Source: Ornithinimicrobium faecis (lineage in GTDB: Bacteria; Actinomycetota; Actinomycetes; Actinomycetales; Dermatophilaceae). From it: 64,000 nt of DNA. Below, in pieces: positions 16,134 to 24,268 of this stretch (positions are counted from its first letter, which is position 1; each line of letters begins with the position of its first letter). Location of the stretch: NCBI RefSeq assembly GCF_023923225.1, contig NZ_CP099489.1, forward strand, positions 4,402,001-4,466,000. The letters run 5' to 3'. Below the pieces are notes generated by a model, which was not told where the DNA came from, made no database searches, and saw nothing but the letters and a program-made list of their open reading frames with translations. A program made the position numbers and the translations under genes.

Positions 16134-17508
16134 CGCCCCAGCCGTCGGGGACAGATGAGCCCGCGGCATACTCCTGCATCGGCACCTCGTCGGCTCGCCA
16201 GGCTCCAAGCACCGGCTCCACGATGCGCCAGCAGTCCTCGGCGACGTCGCCGCGGATCGACAGCAACGGGTCACCGTCCAGGATCCGCCCGAGCACCTCG
16301 CCGTAGGGCAGCATGCGCGAGTCAGCGAGCGTGGCGACCAGCTCCTTCTGCTCCAGGTCGAACGGGTCACCCTCTGCGTTGATCGACAGCGACACCACCA
16401 TCGCTGCCGGCTTGAGGTCGAGCACCAGGCTGTCCGGGACGTCCTTGCCGTGCAGGCCGCTCGGCACCCGGTCGGGCTCCTTGAAGATCACCTCGATCTT
16501 CTTCGACTTCTCGCCGAGCGCCTTGCCGCTGCGCAGCACGAAGGGCGTGCCCCGCCAGCGGTCGGTGTCGATCTCGACCACCATCTCGGCGAGCGTCTCG
16601 GTGTCCAGCGCGGGGTCCACGCCCTCCTCGGAGGTGTAGTCCGGGACGGCGCGTGCCCCGATGGTCCCTGCGGTGTAGCGGGCTCGGCGGGAGGCGCTGC
16701 GCGGGTCGCCGCCCCAGACTGCGGTGGCGCGCAGCACGTCGGCCTTGACCGAGCGGACCTCGTCCTCGGTGATGGATCCCGGCGCCTCCATCGCGAAGAA
16801 GGCCAGCACCTGCAGCAGGTGCGACTGGATCATGTCGACCAGGGCGCCGGCCTTGTCGTAGTAGCCGGCCCGTCCCTCCAGAGCCAGGTCCTCGTCATAG
16901 CTGATGACGACCTTCTCGATGTGCTCAGAGGTCCAGACCGGCTGCAGGAGCCGGTTGGCGAAGCGGACACCGAGCAGGTTGAGCACCGTGCTCAGACCGA
17001 GGAAGTGGTCGATCCGGTGGACCCGGTTCTCATCCACCACCTTCAGGACCTGCACGTTGAGCGCCTGAGCGGACGGCAGGTCGGTGCCGAACGGCTTCTC
17101 CAGCGCCAGCCGGGTCTGCTCGGAGACTCCCCGGGTCTCCAGGAGCTCGCAGACCTGCACGCTGACGGCCGGCGGCAGGGCAAAGTAGAGGACGACCGGG
17201 TCCCCGACCTGGGTCAGCAGAGCGTCCAGCTCCTCGGGGACCATCAGGTCGGCCTTGATGTATTCGGTGCCCGCGACGATCGCCTCGACCGCCTCGTCCG
17301 GTGCACCCGTTGAGGTCAGCGCGGTGCGCACGGTGTCGGCCCACTCCTGCTGGCTCATGTCTGCACGGTCCGCGCCGACGACGTGGACGGACCGGTCGGT
17401 CTCGACGGCCAGCAGCGACCCGAGCCCGGGCAGCAGCAGCCGCTGGGTGAGGTCACCGGAGGCGCCGAGGATCAGCAGGGTCGTGGTGGCGTCGCTCGCT
17501 GGGCTCAT
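16114..17508 (-). CDS. Glucose-6-phosphate dehydrogenase-like protein (divergent paralogue)
   Basis: A 464-residue protein of the G6PDH fold: N-terminal NADP site GASGDLTQRLLLPGL, EKPFG, then the substrate motif RIDHFLGLS, and KAGALVDMIQSHLLQVLAF with the catalytic-type His. In canonical enzymes the central motif is RIDHYLGKE; here the phosphate-binding Lys and the following Glu are Leu and Ser. This points to altered substrate preference rather than decay, since the rest is well kept. The protein is also about 40 residues shorter than typical Zwf. No other pentose-phosphate genes are adjacent. The last codons lie in the 32-bp repeat, so the C-terminus (IPAKR) is repeat-derived. Confidence 0.8.
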   Translation of the reverse strand: MSPASDATTTLLILGASGDLTQRLLLPGLGSLLAVETDRSVHVVGADRADMSQQEWADTVRTALTSTGAPDEAVEAIVAGTEYIKADLMVPEELDALLTQVGDPVVLYFALPPAVSVQVCELLETRGVSEQTRLALEKPFGTDLPSAQALNVQVLKVVDENRVHRIDHFLGLSTVLNLLGVRFANRLLQPVWTSEHIEKVVISYDEDLALEGRAGYYDKAGALVDMIQSHLLQVLAFFAMEAPGSITEDEVRSVKADVLRATAVWGGDPRSASRRARYTAGTIGARAVPDYTSEEGVDPALDTETLAEMVVEIDTDRWRGTPFVLRSGKALGEKSKKIEVIFKEPDRVPSGLHGKDVPDSLVLDLKPAAMVVSLSINAEGDPFDLEQKELVATLADSRMLPYGEVLGRILDGDPLLSIRGDVAEDCWRIVEPVLGAWRADEVPMQEYAAGSSVPDGWGAIPAKR

Positions 17509-17604
17509 GGCGTCAGTGTTTCAGGCGTCCGCGGGATCGGCAGGTCGGGGACAGCTCCGACGGTCGGGACGGCTCCGGCGGTCGGCTCAGGGCCCGCGGT
17601 CGGC

Positions 17605-19614
17605 TCAGGGCCGGCGATCGGCCCGCTCCGGGAGGACCGTGTGCCGAAACACCAGCACGAGGGCACGCGCGGCCAGGACGAAGGCAAAGAGGAAGAGCGT
17701 GGCACCGAGCAGGGGATGCAGCGGGATGTTCTCCGCGAGCACCGGCCCGCCGTCGGAGACCACCAGCATGATCCCGGCGATCGCGCAGGCCGCCGCCAGC
17801 ACGGTCATCGTGAGCTGTTGCACCAGCCCCGTGATGAAGGACCGGTCCCGGGCATCGGCGAGCAGACGCACGTTGACCGAGAGCTCCCCGCGCTGCAGGG
17901 ACTCGGCGAGCGCATCGACGCGGCGCGGCAACCGCGCGAGCAGCGGCAGCATCCGGGCGAGCTGCTCCTCGGCGCTGTCGCGCAGCCCAGCGGGGGTGAG
18001 CCGCTCCTGGGCCAGCTCGCGGCCCGCCTCCCGACTGGCCTCGACCAGGTCGAGCTGCGGGTCGATCTGGCGCAGCGTGCCCTCCAGCGCACCCAGCGAG
18101 CGGAAGACCGCCGCGATCTGCGGCGGCACGGAGAGTCCGTGGCGCACCACGAGGGAGAGCAGCTCGGAGAAGAGCCCTCCCGTCCCGGCGCTGCCGATCG
18201 ACGCGGTCCGGGTGATCACCGCCCCCAGCTCCCGCTCCAGGCGCTGGTCGTCCAGCGCCGGGCCCCTGTCCAGCACCTCCAGCAGCGCGTCCGTGGCCGC
18301 GATCGAGTCGCCCCGGTCCACGGCGAGCAGCAGCCGGCCGATGCCAGCACGGGCGGCCGCGTCGAGGCGCCCCACGGACCCGAGGTCGAGCAGGGCCAGA
18401 CCCCCGTCCCGCTCCAGGAAGACGTTGCCCGCGTGCAGGTCGGCGTGGAAGACCCCCGTCCCGATGACCTGTCGCAGAACCGACCCCAGCAGTGCGCCGG
18501 CCGTGGCTGCACGCTGGGCACTCGGCATACGGTCGAGTTGTTCGCGAGCGCGCGAGACCGGCTCTCCCTGCACCTCCTCCATCACCAGCAGGCGGGGGCC
18601 GGACAGCTCCTCGTATGCCGTGGGGACCCGGACCGTGACCCCGTCCCGGTGGTCGTCGGTGGCGCGGGCGACGGCGGCCATGTTGGCCAGCTCGGTGCGA
18701 TAGTCGAGCTCCTCGGTGAGGCTGGCCGCGAACCCCTCCGCGAGGGTGCGGACGTCGAGGGAGTGACCCCAGGCGGTGACCCGGTCCAGCCAGGCGGCCA
18801 GGCGCAGGACGATGTCGAGGTCGTCGCGGACCTGGGCCCGGGCCGTGCTGCGCTGCACCTTGATCACGACCGGCGACCCGTCGAGCAGCCGCGCCCGGTG
18901 CACCTGCCCGACCGAGGCCGCAGCGAGCGGGGTGTGGTCGACCTCCGCGAAGACCTCCTCCGGCGCGTGTCCCAGCTCGGTGGTCAGCGTCGAGCGGACG
19001 GTCTCCCACGGCTCGGCCGGCACGTCGGACTGCAGTTGGCTCAGCTCACGGGCAAAGGCGTCCCCGACCAGGTCCGGGCGGGTCGCGATCATCTGTCCGA
19101 GCTTGACGTAGGTGACGCCGGCCTCGGTCAGCGCCTCGCGCAGGGAGCGGGCGACCTGCGGGGCATCGTCGCCGAGGTCGGACCTTGCTCTGCTGGAGAG
19201 GAATCCGCCCAGTCCGTGTCGGACGGCGAGCGTCACGATCCGGGCATAGCGTCTGCTGCGGCGGCGCCGCGCCGGGAGGTCACGGAGGAAACGGGCCAGG
19301 CTGGGCACGGTGCCGGTCGGCAGCAGCGCCTCCAGGATCACCAGGATCCCGAGGCCGAGAGCGATGCCCCAGGCGACCATCAGAGTCACCACCACTGCGG
19401 CCAGCAAGTCCCGGCCAGGCGTGATCACCCCCTCCGCGGTGAACACCCCCAGGTCCTCGCCGATACGTCTCGACAGGGCGCCCCCGCCATAGACCACGAT
19501 CAGACTCACCAGGATGGTGCGGATCCAGCCCACCGGCACGCCCAGCAACCGCCGGGTGATCAGCCCGAGCAGCAGGATCATGAACCCGATGAGCACGAGC
19601 GTCAGCAGCTGCAT
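17605..19614 (-). CDS. ABC1/UbiB-family atypical kinase, membrane-anchored
   Basis: A 669-residue protein. Three hydrophobic helices in the first 110 residues anchor it, the kinase-like core spans about residues 150-480 and two helices close the C-terminus. Family motifs are visible: EALTEAGVTYVKLGQM (the KxGQ motif), AAASVGQVHRA (Ala-rich nucleotide loop), VVIKVQR (ATP Lys), FHADLHAGN (catalytic loop) and LLDLGSVG (DFG equivalent). UbiB proteins support isoprenoid quinone or lipid metabolism. I start at ATG 19612-19614, with AAGGA 8 bp upstream; the ATG at 19621 overlaps that site. Downstream, 17509-17604 holds only short GC-rich repeats. Confidence 0.88.
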   Translation of the reverse strand: MQLLTLVLIGFMILLLGLITRRLLGVPVGWIRTILVSLIVVYGGGALSRRIGEDLGVFTAEGVITPGRDLLAAVVVTLMVAWGIALGLGILVILEALLPTGTVPSLARFLRDLPARRRRSRRYARIVTLAVRHGLGGFLSSRARSDLGDDAPQVARSLREALTEAGVTYVKLGQMIATRPDLVGDAFARELSQLQSDVPAEPWETVRSTLTTELGHAPEEVFAEVDHTPLAAASVGQVHRARLLDGSPVVIKVQRSTARAQVRDDLDIVLRLAAWLDRVTAWGHSLDVRTLAEGFAASLTEELDYRTELANMAAVARATDDHRDGVTVRVPTAYEELSGPRLLVMEEVQGEPVSRAREQLDRMPSAQRAATAGALLGSVLRQVIGTGVFHADLHAGNVFLERDGGLALLDLGSVGRLDAAARAGIGRLLLAVDRGDSIAATDALLEVLDRGPALDDQRLERELGAVITRTASIGSAGTGGLFSELLSLVVRHGLSVPPQIAAVFRSLGALEGTLRQIDPQLDLVEASREAGRELAQERLTPAGLRDSAEEQLARMLPLLARLPRRVDALAESLQRGELSVNVRLLADARDRSFITGLVQQLTMTVLAAACAIAGIMLVVSDGGPVLAENIPLHPLLGATLFLFAFVLAARALVLVFRHTVLPERADRRP

Positions 19615-19643
19615 GCCGTCCATCCTTGCAGGGCGTCTTGTTT

Positions 19644-20249
19644 CTACGCTCGGGGAATCCGCTCCCCGCGGCCGACCAGCGCGAGCAGTTCCACGTCCGC
19701 GGTCGCGTCGGCACCGGTGGGCAGGGCCGGGCCGAAGCGGTGGGGGCGGTCCGCGTCGGAGATCAGCAGGGGCGCATAGCTCAGCAGGTCCTCGGCCAGC
19801 GCCGCCGGCACCGGGTGGTTGCTCCCACAGGCCTGGCCGACGTCCCACCCGTGCAGCGTGATCTCCAGCGCTCCGGCCGAGGCCAGCAGCCCCGCCTGCA
19901 GCTCCGAGCCGCCCACCCGGAACATCTCGGGTGCCTCCCGTCCGGTCCAGGAGTCGAGCAGCGCGCACGCCCGGGCGCTCAGCAGTTGCACCTGCTCGTG
20001 CACCGCCAACCCGCCCCGGGAGCAGCCCGGAGGGTCGAACAGGGCGATGCCACCGACCTGGGCCGCCTGGTCCAGGGTCAGCAGGGACGCGTTCATGTGG
20101 GTCAGCAGGTCCTCGAGCGTCCAACCCGCACACGTCGTCGGCGCATCGCCGGGCACGTCGAGGGCAGCAACCAGCGCAACGCGGGTGTAGCCGATGGCCC
20201 TCTCCAGCAGCGCCAGCTCGGGCAGCGTCCCGGCTGGTGCGGTGCTCAC
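19644..20249 (-). CDS. TIGR03086-family (mycothiol-dependent maleylpyruvate isomerase-like) protein
   Basis: A 201-residue four-helix-bundle protein of the DinB/MDMPI superfamily. The segment CAGWTLEDLLTHMNASL and the later ALEITLHGWDVGQA carry the metal-binding histidines typical of TIGR03086 proteins, which are proposed mycothiol-dependent enzymes. The start is the GTG overlapping the sigma-factor stop (GTGA, 20246-20249), so it is translated with that gene. This suggests it acts in the response run by the sigma factor, or is co-expressed with it; no substrate is known. Confidence 0.82.
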   Translation of the reverse strand: MSTAPAGTLPELALLERAIGYTRVALVAALDVPGDAPTTCAGWTLEDLLTHMNASLLTLDQAAQVGGIALFDPPGCSRGGLAVHEQVQLLSARACALLDSWTGREAPEMFRVGGSELQAGLLASAGALEITLHGWDVGQACGSNHPVPAALAEDLLSYAPLLISDADRPHRFGPALPTGADATADVELLALVGRGERIPRA

Positions 20250-21334
20250 GGCGCCGGGTTCTGCGGTGCCGGGACGTGGACCACCGGGCCGGTCGACCCG
20301 GCCGGCAATCGTTCGGGGAGGCCGCACAGGGTGAACAGCGTGGGGTCAAAGAAGGCACCGACGTGTGAGACCTGTTGCTCGGCGAGAGTGAGCACCTGCA
20401 GGTGGAAGGGCACGAACGTGCCGTCGGGCTCCTTCATATAGAGCCCGAACGCAGGTTGTCCGTTCGCGGACGTCGGCATCATGATCATCTCGTGCGCCTG
20501 ACCGGGGCACTTGGTGCCGATCAGGCGGGCGATCGACGCGGGGCCGGTGTACCACTCGGGGAAGGGCGGCATCTCCCAGATCGCGCGGTCGGTGAACATC
20601 CCCACGAGCGCGTCGACGTCCTTCTCCCAGAACGCCTGGACATAGCGCTCCAGCAGTGCCTCCTGCTCGGGGTCCAGGGCCTCGGGCGCCGTGTCGCGCT
20701 CCAGTTGCGCCGCCTTGACCGATGCGCGGGCACGCTGCAGTGCGCTGTTGACCGCCGCGGTCGAGGTGCCAACCGCTTCGGCCACCTCCGCAGCCCTCCA
20801 CTGCAGGACATCGCGCAGGACGAGGGCGGCACGCTGCCGCGGGGGCAGGTGCTGCAGCGCGGCGATGAAGGCCAGGTGGACGCTCTCGTGTCGCTCGGCG
20901 GCGTCCTCGGGGGCACTGCCGCCCATCGAGTCGGGCAGCGGAGAGAGCCAGGGCACCTCGGTGGGCTCGGAGAGCGGGGTGTCCGGGTCCGAGCTGGGCT
21001 GCCCCAGTCCGGTCGGCAGGGGCCGGCGAGCGCGTCCCTCGAGGGCGGTCAGGCACACATTGGTCGCGATGCGATAGAGCCAGGTGCGCATCGACGAGCG
21101 GTCCTCGAACTTGCCATAGGCCCGCCACGCGCGCAGGTAGGTCTCCTGCACCAGGTCCTCGGCGTCGTGCGCCGACCCGGACATGCGATAACAGTGCGCG
21201 AGCAACTCCCGCCGGAACCGATCCGCGCGCTCCATGAACTCGTCGTTCCCGCCGGTGCCCGGGTGCGCCTCTGCGTGCGTCTCTGGGGCGCTGGTCTCAG
21301 CCGGGTGGTGCTCTGTGGTCCGCGTGGTGCTCAT
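20246..21334 (-). CDS. ECF sigma factor with C-terminal SnoaL-like domain (SigG/TIGR02960 type)
   Basis: A 362-residue sigma factor. Region 2 is seen in FRRELLAHCYRMSGSAHDAE and DLVQETYLRAWRAYGKF, region 4 in LQHLPPRQRAALVLRDVL and the helix AAEVAEAVGTSTAAVNSAL. The last 130 residues form a SnoaL/NTF2-like domain (YVQAFWEKDVDALVGMFTD; IWEMPPFPEWYTG), the layout of mycobacterial SigG and relatives in which this domain tunes activity in place of an anti-sigma factor. The start is ATG 21332-21334 with GGGGAG just upstream; a longer frame has no ribosome-binding site. A large symmetric repeat array lies upstream. Confidence 0.9.
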   Translation of the reverse strand: MSTTRTTEHHPAETSAPETHAEAHPGTGGNDEFMERADRFRRELLAHCYRMSGSAHDAEDLVQETYLRAWRAYGKFEDRSSMRTWLYRIATNVCLTALEGRARRPLPTGLGQPSSDPDTPLSEPTEVPWLSPLPDSMGGSAPEDAAERHESVHLAFIAALQHLPPRQRAALVLRDVLQWRAAEVAEAVGTSTAAVNSALQRARASVKAAQLERDTAPEALDPEQEALLERYVQAFWEKDVDALVGMFTDRAIWEMPPFPEWYTGPASIARLIGTKCPGQAHEMIMMPTSANGQPAFGLYMKEPDGTFVPFHLQVLTLAEQQVSHVGAFFDPTLFTLCGLPERLPAGSTGPVVHVPAPQNPAP

Positions 21335-21452
21335 CGGCTCCCCTTCGGTCGTCCTCATCCAGTATGCCGTGGGGTCACCCTCCCCGGCCATGCACAGGTT
21401 GACCGGGAGTCCCCGCAGAACTCATCGCTCCCCCACCCCAACCCCACCCTCG

Positions 21453-21712
21453 ACCGAGCGCATGGGCGCCTGAGATCTACCGTCACCGAGCGCGTGGGCG
21501 CCTGAGATCTACCGTCACCGAGCGCATGGGCACCTGAGAAATCAAGCCACCGAGCGCACGACCGGCGGCTGTATGCCGAGGCGCACCTCGGCATACCCGG
21601 CCCCCATGCGCTCGGTCGGCCAAACGACCAGGCCCCCATGCGCTCGGTTGGCCAAACGACCAGGCCCTCATGCGCTCGGTCGCCTGAATCTCCCGGCCCT
21701 CACGCGCTCGGT
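21453..21712. repeat. Symmetric array of 32-bp repeats, four forward and four inverted
   Basis: Forward units start with ACCGAGCGCATG-type cores at 21453, 21485, 21517 and 21549; inverted cores end at 21616, 21648, 21680 and 21712. Spacing is exactly 32 bp in both arms. Each unit has about 20 conserved bases (ACCGAGCGCATGGGNGCCTG) followed by about 12 variable ones. The arms flank a perfect hairpin at 21571-21596. It fills the gap between the sigma factor start and the lactonase stop. The units are too short and too variable for CRISPR; a REP/BIME-like element is the nearest description. Confidence 0.8.
21571..21596. repeat. Perfect 11-bp-stem hairpin at the centre of the repeat array
   Basis: GTATGCCGAGG and CCTCGGCATAC pair perfectly around the loop CGCA. 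The hairpin separates the forward from the inverted repeat arm. It contains one copy each of GTATGCC and GGCATAC, the heptamer over-represented across the window. It could end transcription of the upstream lactonase gene, but it has no T tract. Confidence 0.7.
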
Positions 21713-21724
21713 CGTTGCTTGTGG

Positions 21725-22768
21725 TCAACGGGTCAGGGAGGTGGGCTCGGGCCAGTCGGCGACCCACTCCACGGGGCCGGGGGCACCGTCGGCGCCCACC
21801 GGGAAGCACTGCAACTGGTCCGCGCGCTCCGCCGCCACGACGAGCGCGCGGTTGCCGGGCAGCCATCCGACGAATCTCGGCCAGGCCGCCGTGGCATGGC
21901 GGCCCACCTCGCGCAGCAGGCCCGCCCGGTCCACCGCGAAGTGCACCAACTGGTCTGCCCCGCGCACCGTGACATAGAGATGGTCACCACCCGGACCCAG
22001 CACGATCCCCGCGGTCAACGATTCCCCGCCGGATGCTGCAGTGCCCGGGGCCACCAGCGGCAGGGTCTGCTCGATCGCCCAGCCACCGGAGCGCGCGGTC
22101 GAGGCTCGCTCAAGGTCGCGGCTGAGCAGGTGCACCGTGTTGTCCAGCTCGCCAACGACCCACAACCGGTCCTTCTCGCGTGAGACAACGAGATGTCTCG
22201 GCCCGGTCCCGGCCGGCAACGCCACGGTCCAGCGGTGCGTCAACCGCGGCACGCCAGCACCAGCACCGGCTCCTGCATCAGCACCACGCAACGTCAGCCC
22301 GACCAGATTGTCCGACCCGAGGTCGCAGACCACCAGCTCGGTGTCGGAGAGCCAGGTGGCCTGGTGCGCGTGCGGGCCACGCTGGCGCGGGTGCGGCCCG
22401 TGCCCGGTCAGGTGAACCGTGTCAACCAGCGTCAGCGAGCCCCCGTCGACAGACAGCAACCCGACCGTGCCGCTGCTGTAGTTGGAGACGGCCAGCAGGT
22501 CACCGCCCGGGGACAGCGCCAGGTGGCACGGGTCCGCGCCTCCACTGCGCACCCGCGAGACCGCGCCCTCGCCCCGGTGCGGGAGCGCCACGACCTTGCC
22601 CTCCGTGATCTCCGAGGCCGCATAGGCCCAGCGTCGGTCACGGGACACCACGGCATACGAAGGGCGCTCCACCACCCCCGCGGGCACGGCGGCCGTCAGG
22701 CCGGTCAGGCGACCGGCGAACTCTCCGACGCCCAGCCCGGCATAGCCTCCGACAAGCACTCTGGTCAT
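21725..22768 (-). CDS. Lactonase family protein (seven-bladed beta-propeller, YbhE/Pgl-like)
   Basis: A 347-residue beta-propeller of the 6-phosphogluconolactonase YbhE type. Repeated blade strands are seen, such as DPCHLALSPGGDLLAVSNYSSG, GPRHLVVSREKDRLWVVGEL and GIVLGPGGDHLYVTVRG, and the family signature GPHAHQATW is present. These enzymes hydrolyse sugar lactones; a G6PDH-like gene about 5 kb away might make such a lactone, but nothing links the two beyond proximity. A Gly/Ala-rich insert after LRGAD comes from short DNA repeats. The gene ends against the repeat array. Confidence 0.85.
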   Translation of the reverse strand: MTRVLVGGYAGLGVGEFAGRLTGLTAAVPAGVVERPSYAVVSRDRRWAYAASEITEGKVVALPHRGEGAVSRVRSGGADPCHLALSPGGDLLAVSNYSSGTVGLLSVDGGSLTLVDTVHLTGHGPHPRQRGPHAHQATWLSDTELVVCDLGSDNLVGLTLRGADAGAGAGAGVPRLTHRWTVALPAGTGPRHLVVSREKDRLWVVGELDNTVHLLSRDLERASTARSGGWAIEQTLPLVAPGTAASGGESLTAGIVLGPGGDHLYVTVRGADQLVHFAVDRAGLLREVGRHATAAWPRFVGWLPGNRALVVAAERADQLQCFPVGADGAPGPVEWVADWPEPTSLTR

Positions 22769-23053
22769 GGCGACACCCTTGCAGAACAGGCCGACAATGC
22801 GCGGATTTCACCCGAAAGTCACGATTCGGTCACGTTGCCCGCCGGTTCGGCGCACTGACCAGCGGAATCACACGGATTCTGTGAGCAACCTCACGGCGAT
22901 CCGGTGCAACACTCCCTGCAGGGCGGGGTCTGTCGTGTCGCGCCGATGGTTGCGTCCCGGGCGACTCCTTCGGTTCACTGGGAAGACCCCCGCAGTGGGA
23001 TTGCCCCACCCTGCAGTTGGGTTTGCCCCCGCCCCACAACAGCTTGGACCCCT
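22769..23053. promoter_or_regulatory. Divergent intergenic region with a GTCAC direct repeat
   Basis: Between the lactonase and the NlpC/P60 gene, GTCAC occurs twice one helical turn apart (22818-22822 and 22829-22833), and GTGAG/CTCAC form a short inverted repeat (22881-22894). Actinobacterial cell-wall hydrolase genes are often controlled by the response regulator MtrA through tandem short motifs, so this is a candidate site. I looked for a cyclic-di-AMP riboswitch here and did not find its conserved 3' segment. Confidence 0.3.
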
Positions 23054-24178
23054 ATGCGTCAGCCCCGCTCTGCCCAGCCCCGTCATGCCCACATCGATCG
23101 GAAGGCCGGCCCTCGGGCCGTCAGCGCCTCAGCGCTTGCCCTCGCTCTGGCCCTGCCCCTGGTCGGTGCCGCACCCAGCATGGCCGCCCCCGCCGTGACT
23201 GCTCCGGCCTCGCCGATCACCGTGCCGGCGGACCCGGCGGACACCGTGCAGTCGGTCTCGCAGGTCACCCGGACCGCGGTCAACGTCCGCTCCGGCGCCA
23301 GCACCAACCACTCCATCGTCGGCAGCTTCGCCGAGGGCACCGAACTCTCCGGCAGCTGGACCGACAACGGCTGGCTCAACCTTGGCGATGGCACCTATGT
23401 CTCCGGCTCCGTCCTGATCGACGCCGGATCCGGCGAGACGGCGACGATGTACACCCGCACCGCGGTCAACGTCCGCTCCGGCGCCAGCACCAACCACTCC
23501 ATCGTCGGCAGCTATAGCCAGGGCACCGAGGTGTCGGGAAGCTGGACCAGCAACGGCTGGCTCAACCTCGGCAGCGGCCGCTACATCGCTGGCTCCGTCC
23601 TGGTGGAAGGCGGCGGCGGGGGTGGCGGCGGCGAGGAAGTCACTCGTTATGCCCGCACCAACGTCAACGTCCGCTCCGGCCCCGGCACCGACCACTCCAT
23701 CGTCGGCAGCCACGGCCAGGGCACCGAGCTCTCCGGCACCATGACGAGCAACGGCTGGCTGCAGACCGGCTCGTCCAGCTTCGTCTCCAGCAGCGTCCTG
23801 ACCGAGAACGGCGGCGGCGGTGGCGGTGGCGGCGAGGTCAGCGGCTCCGATGTGCTGGAGGAGGGCCGCAAGTACTTCGGCATCATGTATCGCGGAGGCG
23901 GCGCCAGCCCCAGCACCGGCTTCGACTGCTCGGGCTACACGCAGTATGTCTTCGGTCAGCTCGGCATCGATCTGCCCCGCACGACCGGCGGCCAGCGCTC
24001 CGTGGCCACCTCGGTGAGCAACCCGCAGCCCGGCGACCTGGTCTTCTGGGGCTCCCCGGCCTACCACGTGGCGATCTACGCCGGTGACGGGTACATCTAT
24101 GACTCCGGCAAGCCCGGTCTGCCCGTGCAGAAGCGCCCGATGTTCTCGGGAGTCTCCGGCTTCGGCCGCGTGCTCTGA
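23054..24178 (+). CDS. Secreted NlpC/P60 peptidoglycan hydrolase with three SH3b domains
   Basis: A 374-residue exported protein. The signal peptide is a basic start (RKAGPR) followed by VSASALALALALPLVGAA and a likely cleavage after SMAA. Three bacterial SH3 domains follow, each opening with R-T-x-VNVRSG and containing NHSIVG or DHSIVG, joined by poly-glycine linkers. The C-terminal NlpC/P60 domain has the catalytic Cys in GFDCSGYTQYVF and His in SPAYHVAIYAGDG. Such enzymes cut the D-Glu to diamino-acid bond of stem peptides during division. SH3b domains 1 and 2 are identical over about 55 bp of DNA (near 23273 and 23460), showing recent homogenisation. ATG 23054 is preferred because upstream residues do not resemble a signal. 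Confidence 0.9.
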   Translation: MRQPRSAQPRHAHIDRKAGPRAVSASALALALALPLVGAAPSMAAPAVTAPASPITVPADPADTVQSVSQVTRTAVNVRSGASTNHSIVGSFAEGTELSGSWTDNGWLNLGDGTYVSGSVLIDAGSGETATMYTRTAVNVRSGASTNHSIVGSYSQGTEVSGSWTSNGWLNLGSGRYIAGSVLVEGGGGGGGGEEVTRYARTNVNVRSGPGTDHSIVGSHGQGTELSGTMTSNGWLQTGSSSFVSSSVLTENGGGGGGGGEVSGSDVLEEGRKYFGIMYRGGGASPSTGFDCSGYTQYVFGQLGIDLPRTTGGQRSVATSVSNPQPGDLVFWGSPAYHVAIYAGDGYIYDSGKPGLPVQKRPMFSGVSGFGRVL

Positions 24179-24200
24179 GCCGCACCTGACATCACCGACG

Positions 24201-24233
24201 GCACCGGTCGGGGCACACCGCCCCGGCCGGTGC
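24201..24233 (+). terminator. Rho-independent terminator of the NlpC/P60 gene
   Basis: A 14-bp stem (24201-24214 with 24220-24233, one G-U pair) closes a 5-base loop ACACC, followed by TGTTGCGTTG. It lies 22 bp after the stop codon. Confidence 0.8.
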
Positions 24234-24268
24234 TGTTGCGTTGTGGCGGGGTGGGACAGGATGGGCGC

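Noticed and set aside
19615..20358. The UbiB reading frame extends upstream to give a 917-residue protein
   Set aside because: The extra part is Arg-rich antisense-like sequence, overlaps the TIGR03086 gene in another frame, and the ATG at 19614 has a good ribosome-binding site.
21453..21712. CRISPR array
   Set aside because: The unit is 32 bp in total with only about 12 variable bases, two orientations and no cas genes; spacers of normal length are absent.
22769..23053. Cyclic-di-AMP (ydaO) riboswitch before the NlpC/P60 gene
   Set aside because: The conserved 3' segment expected in actinobacterial members is not present; only short repeats are seen.
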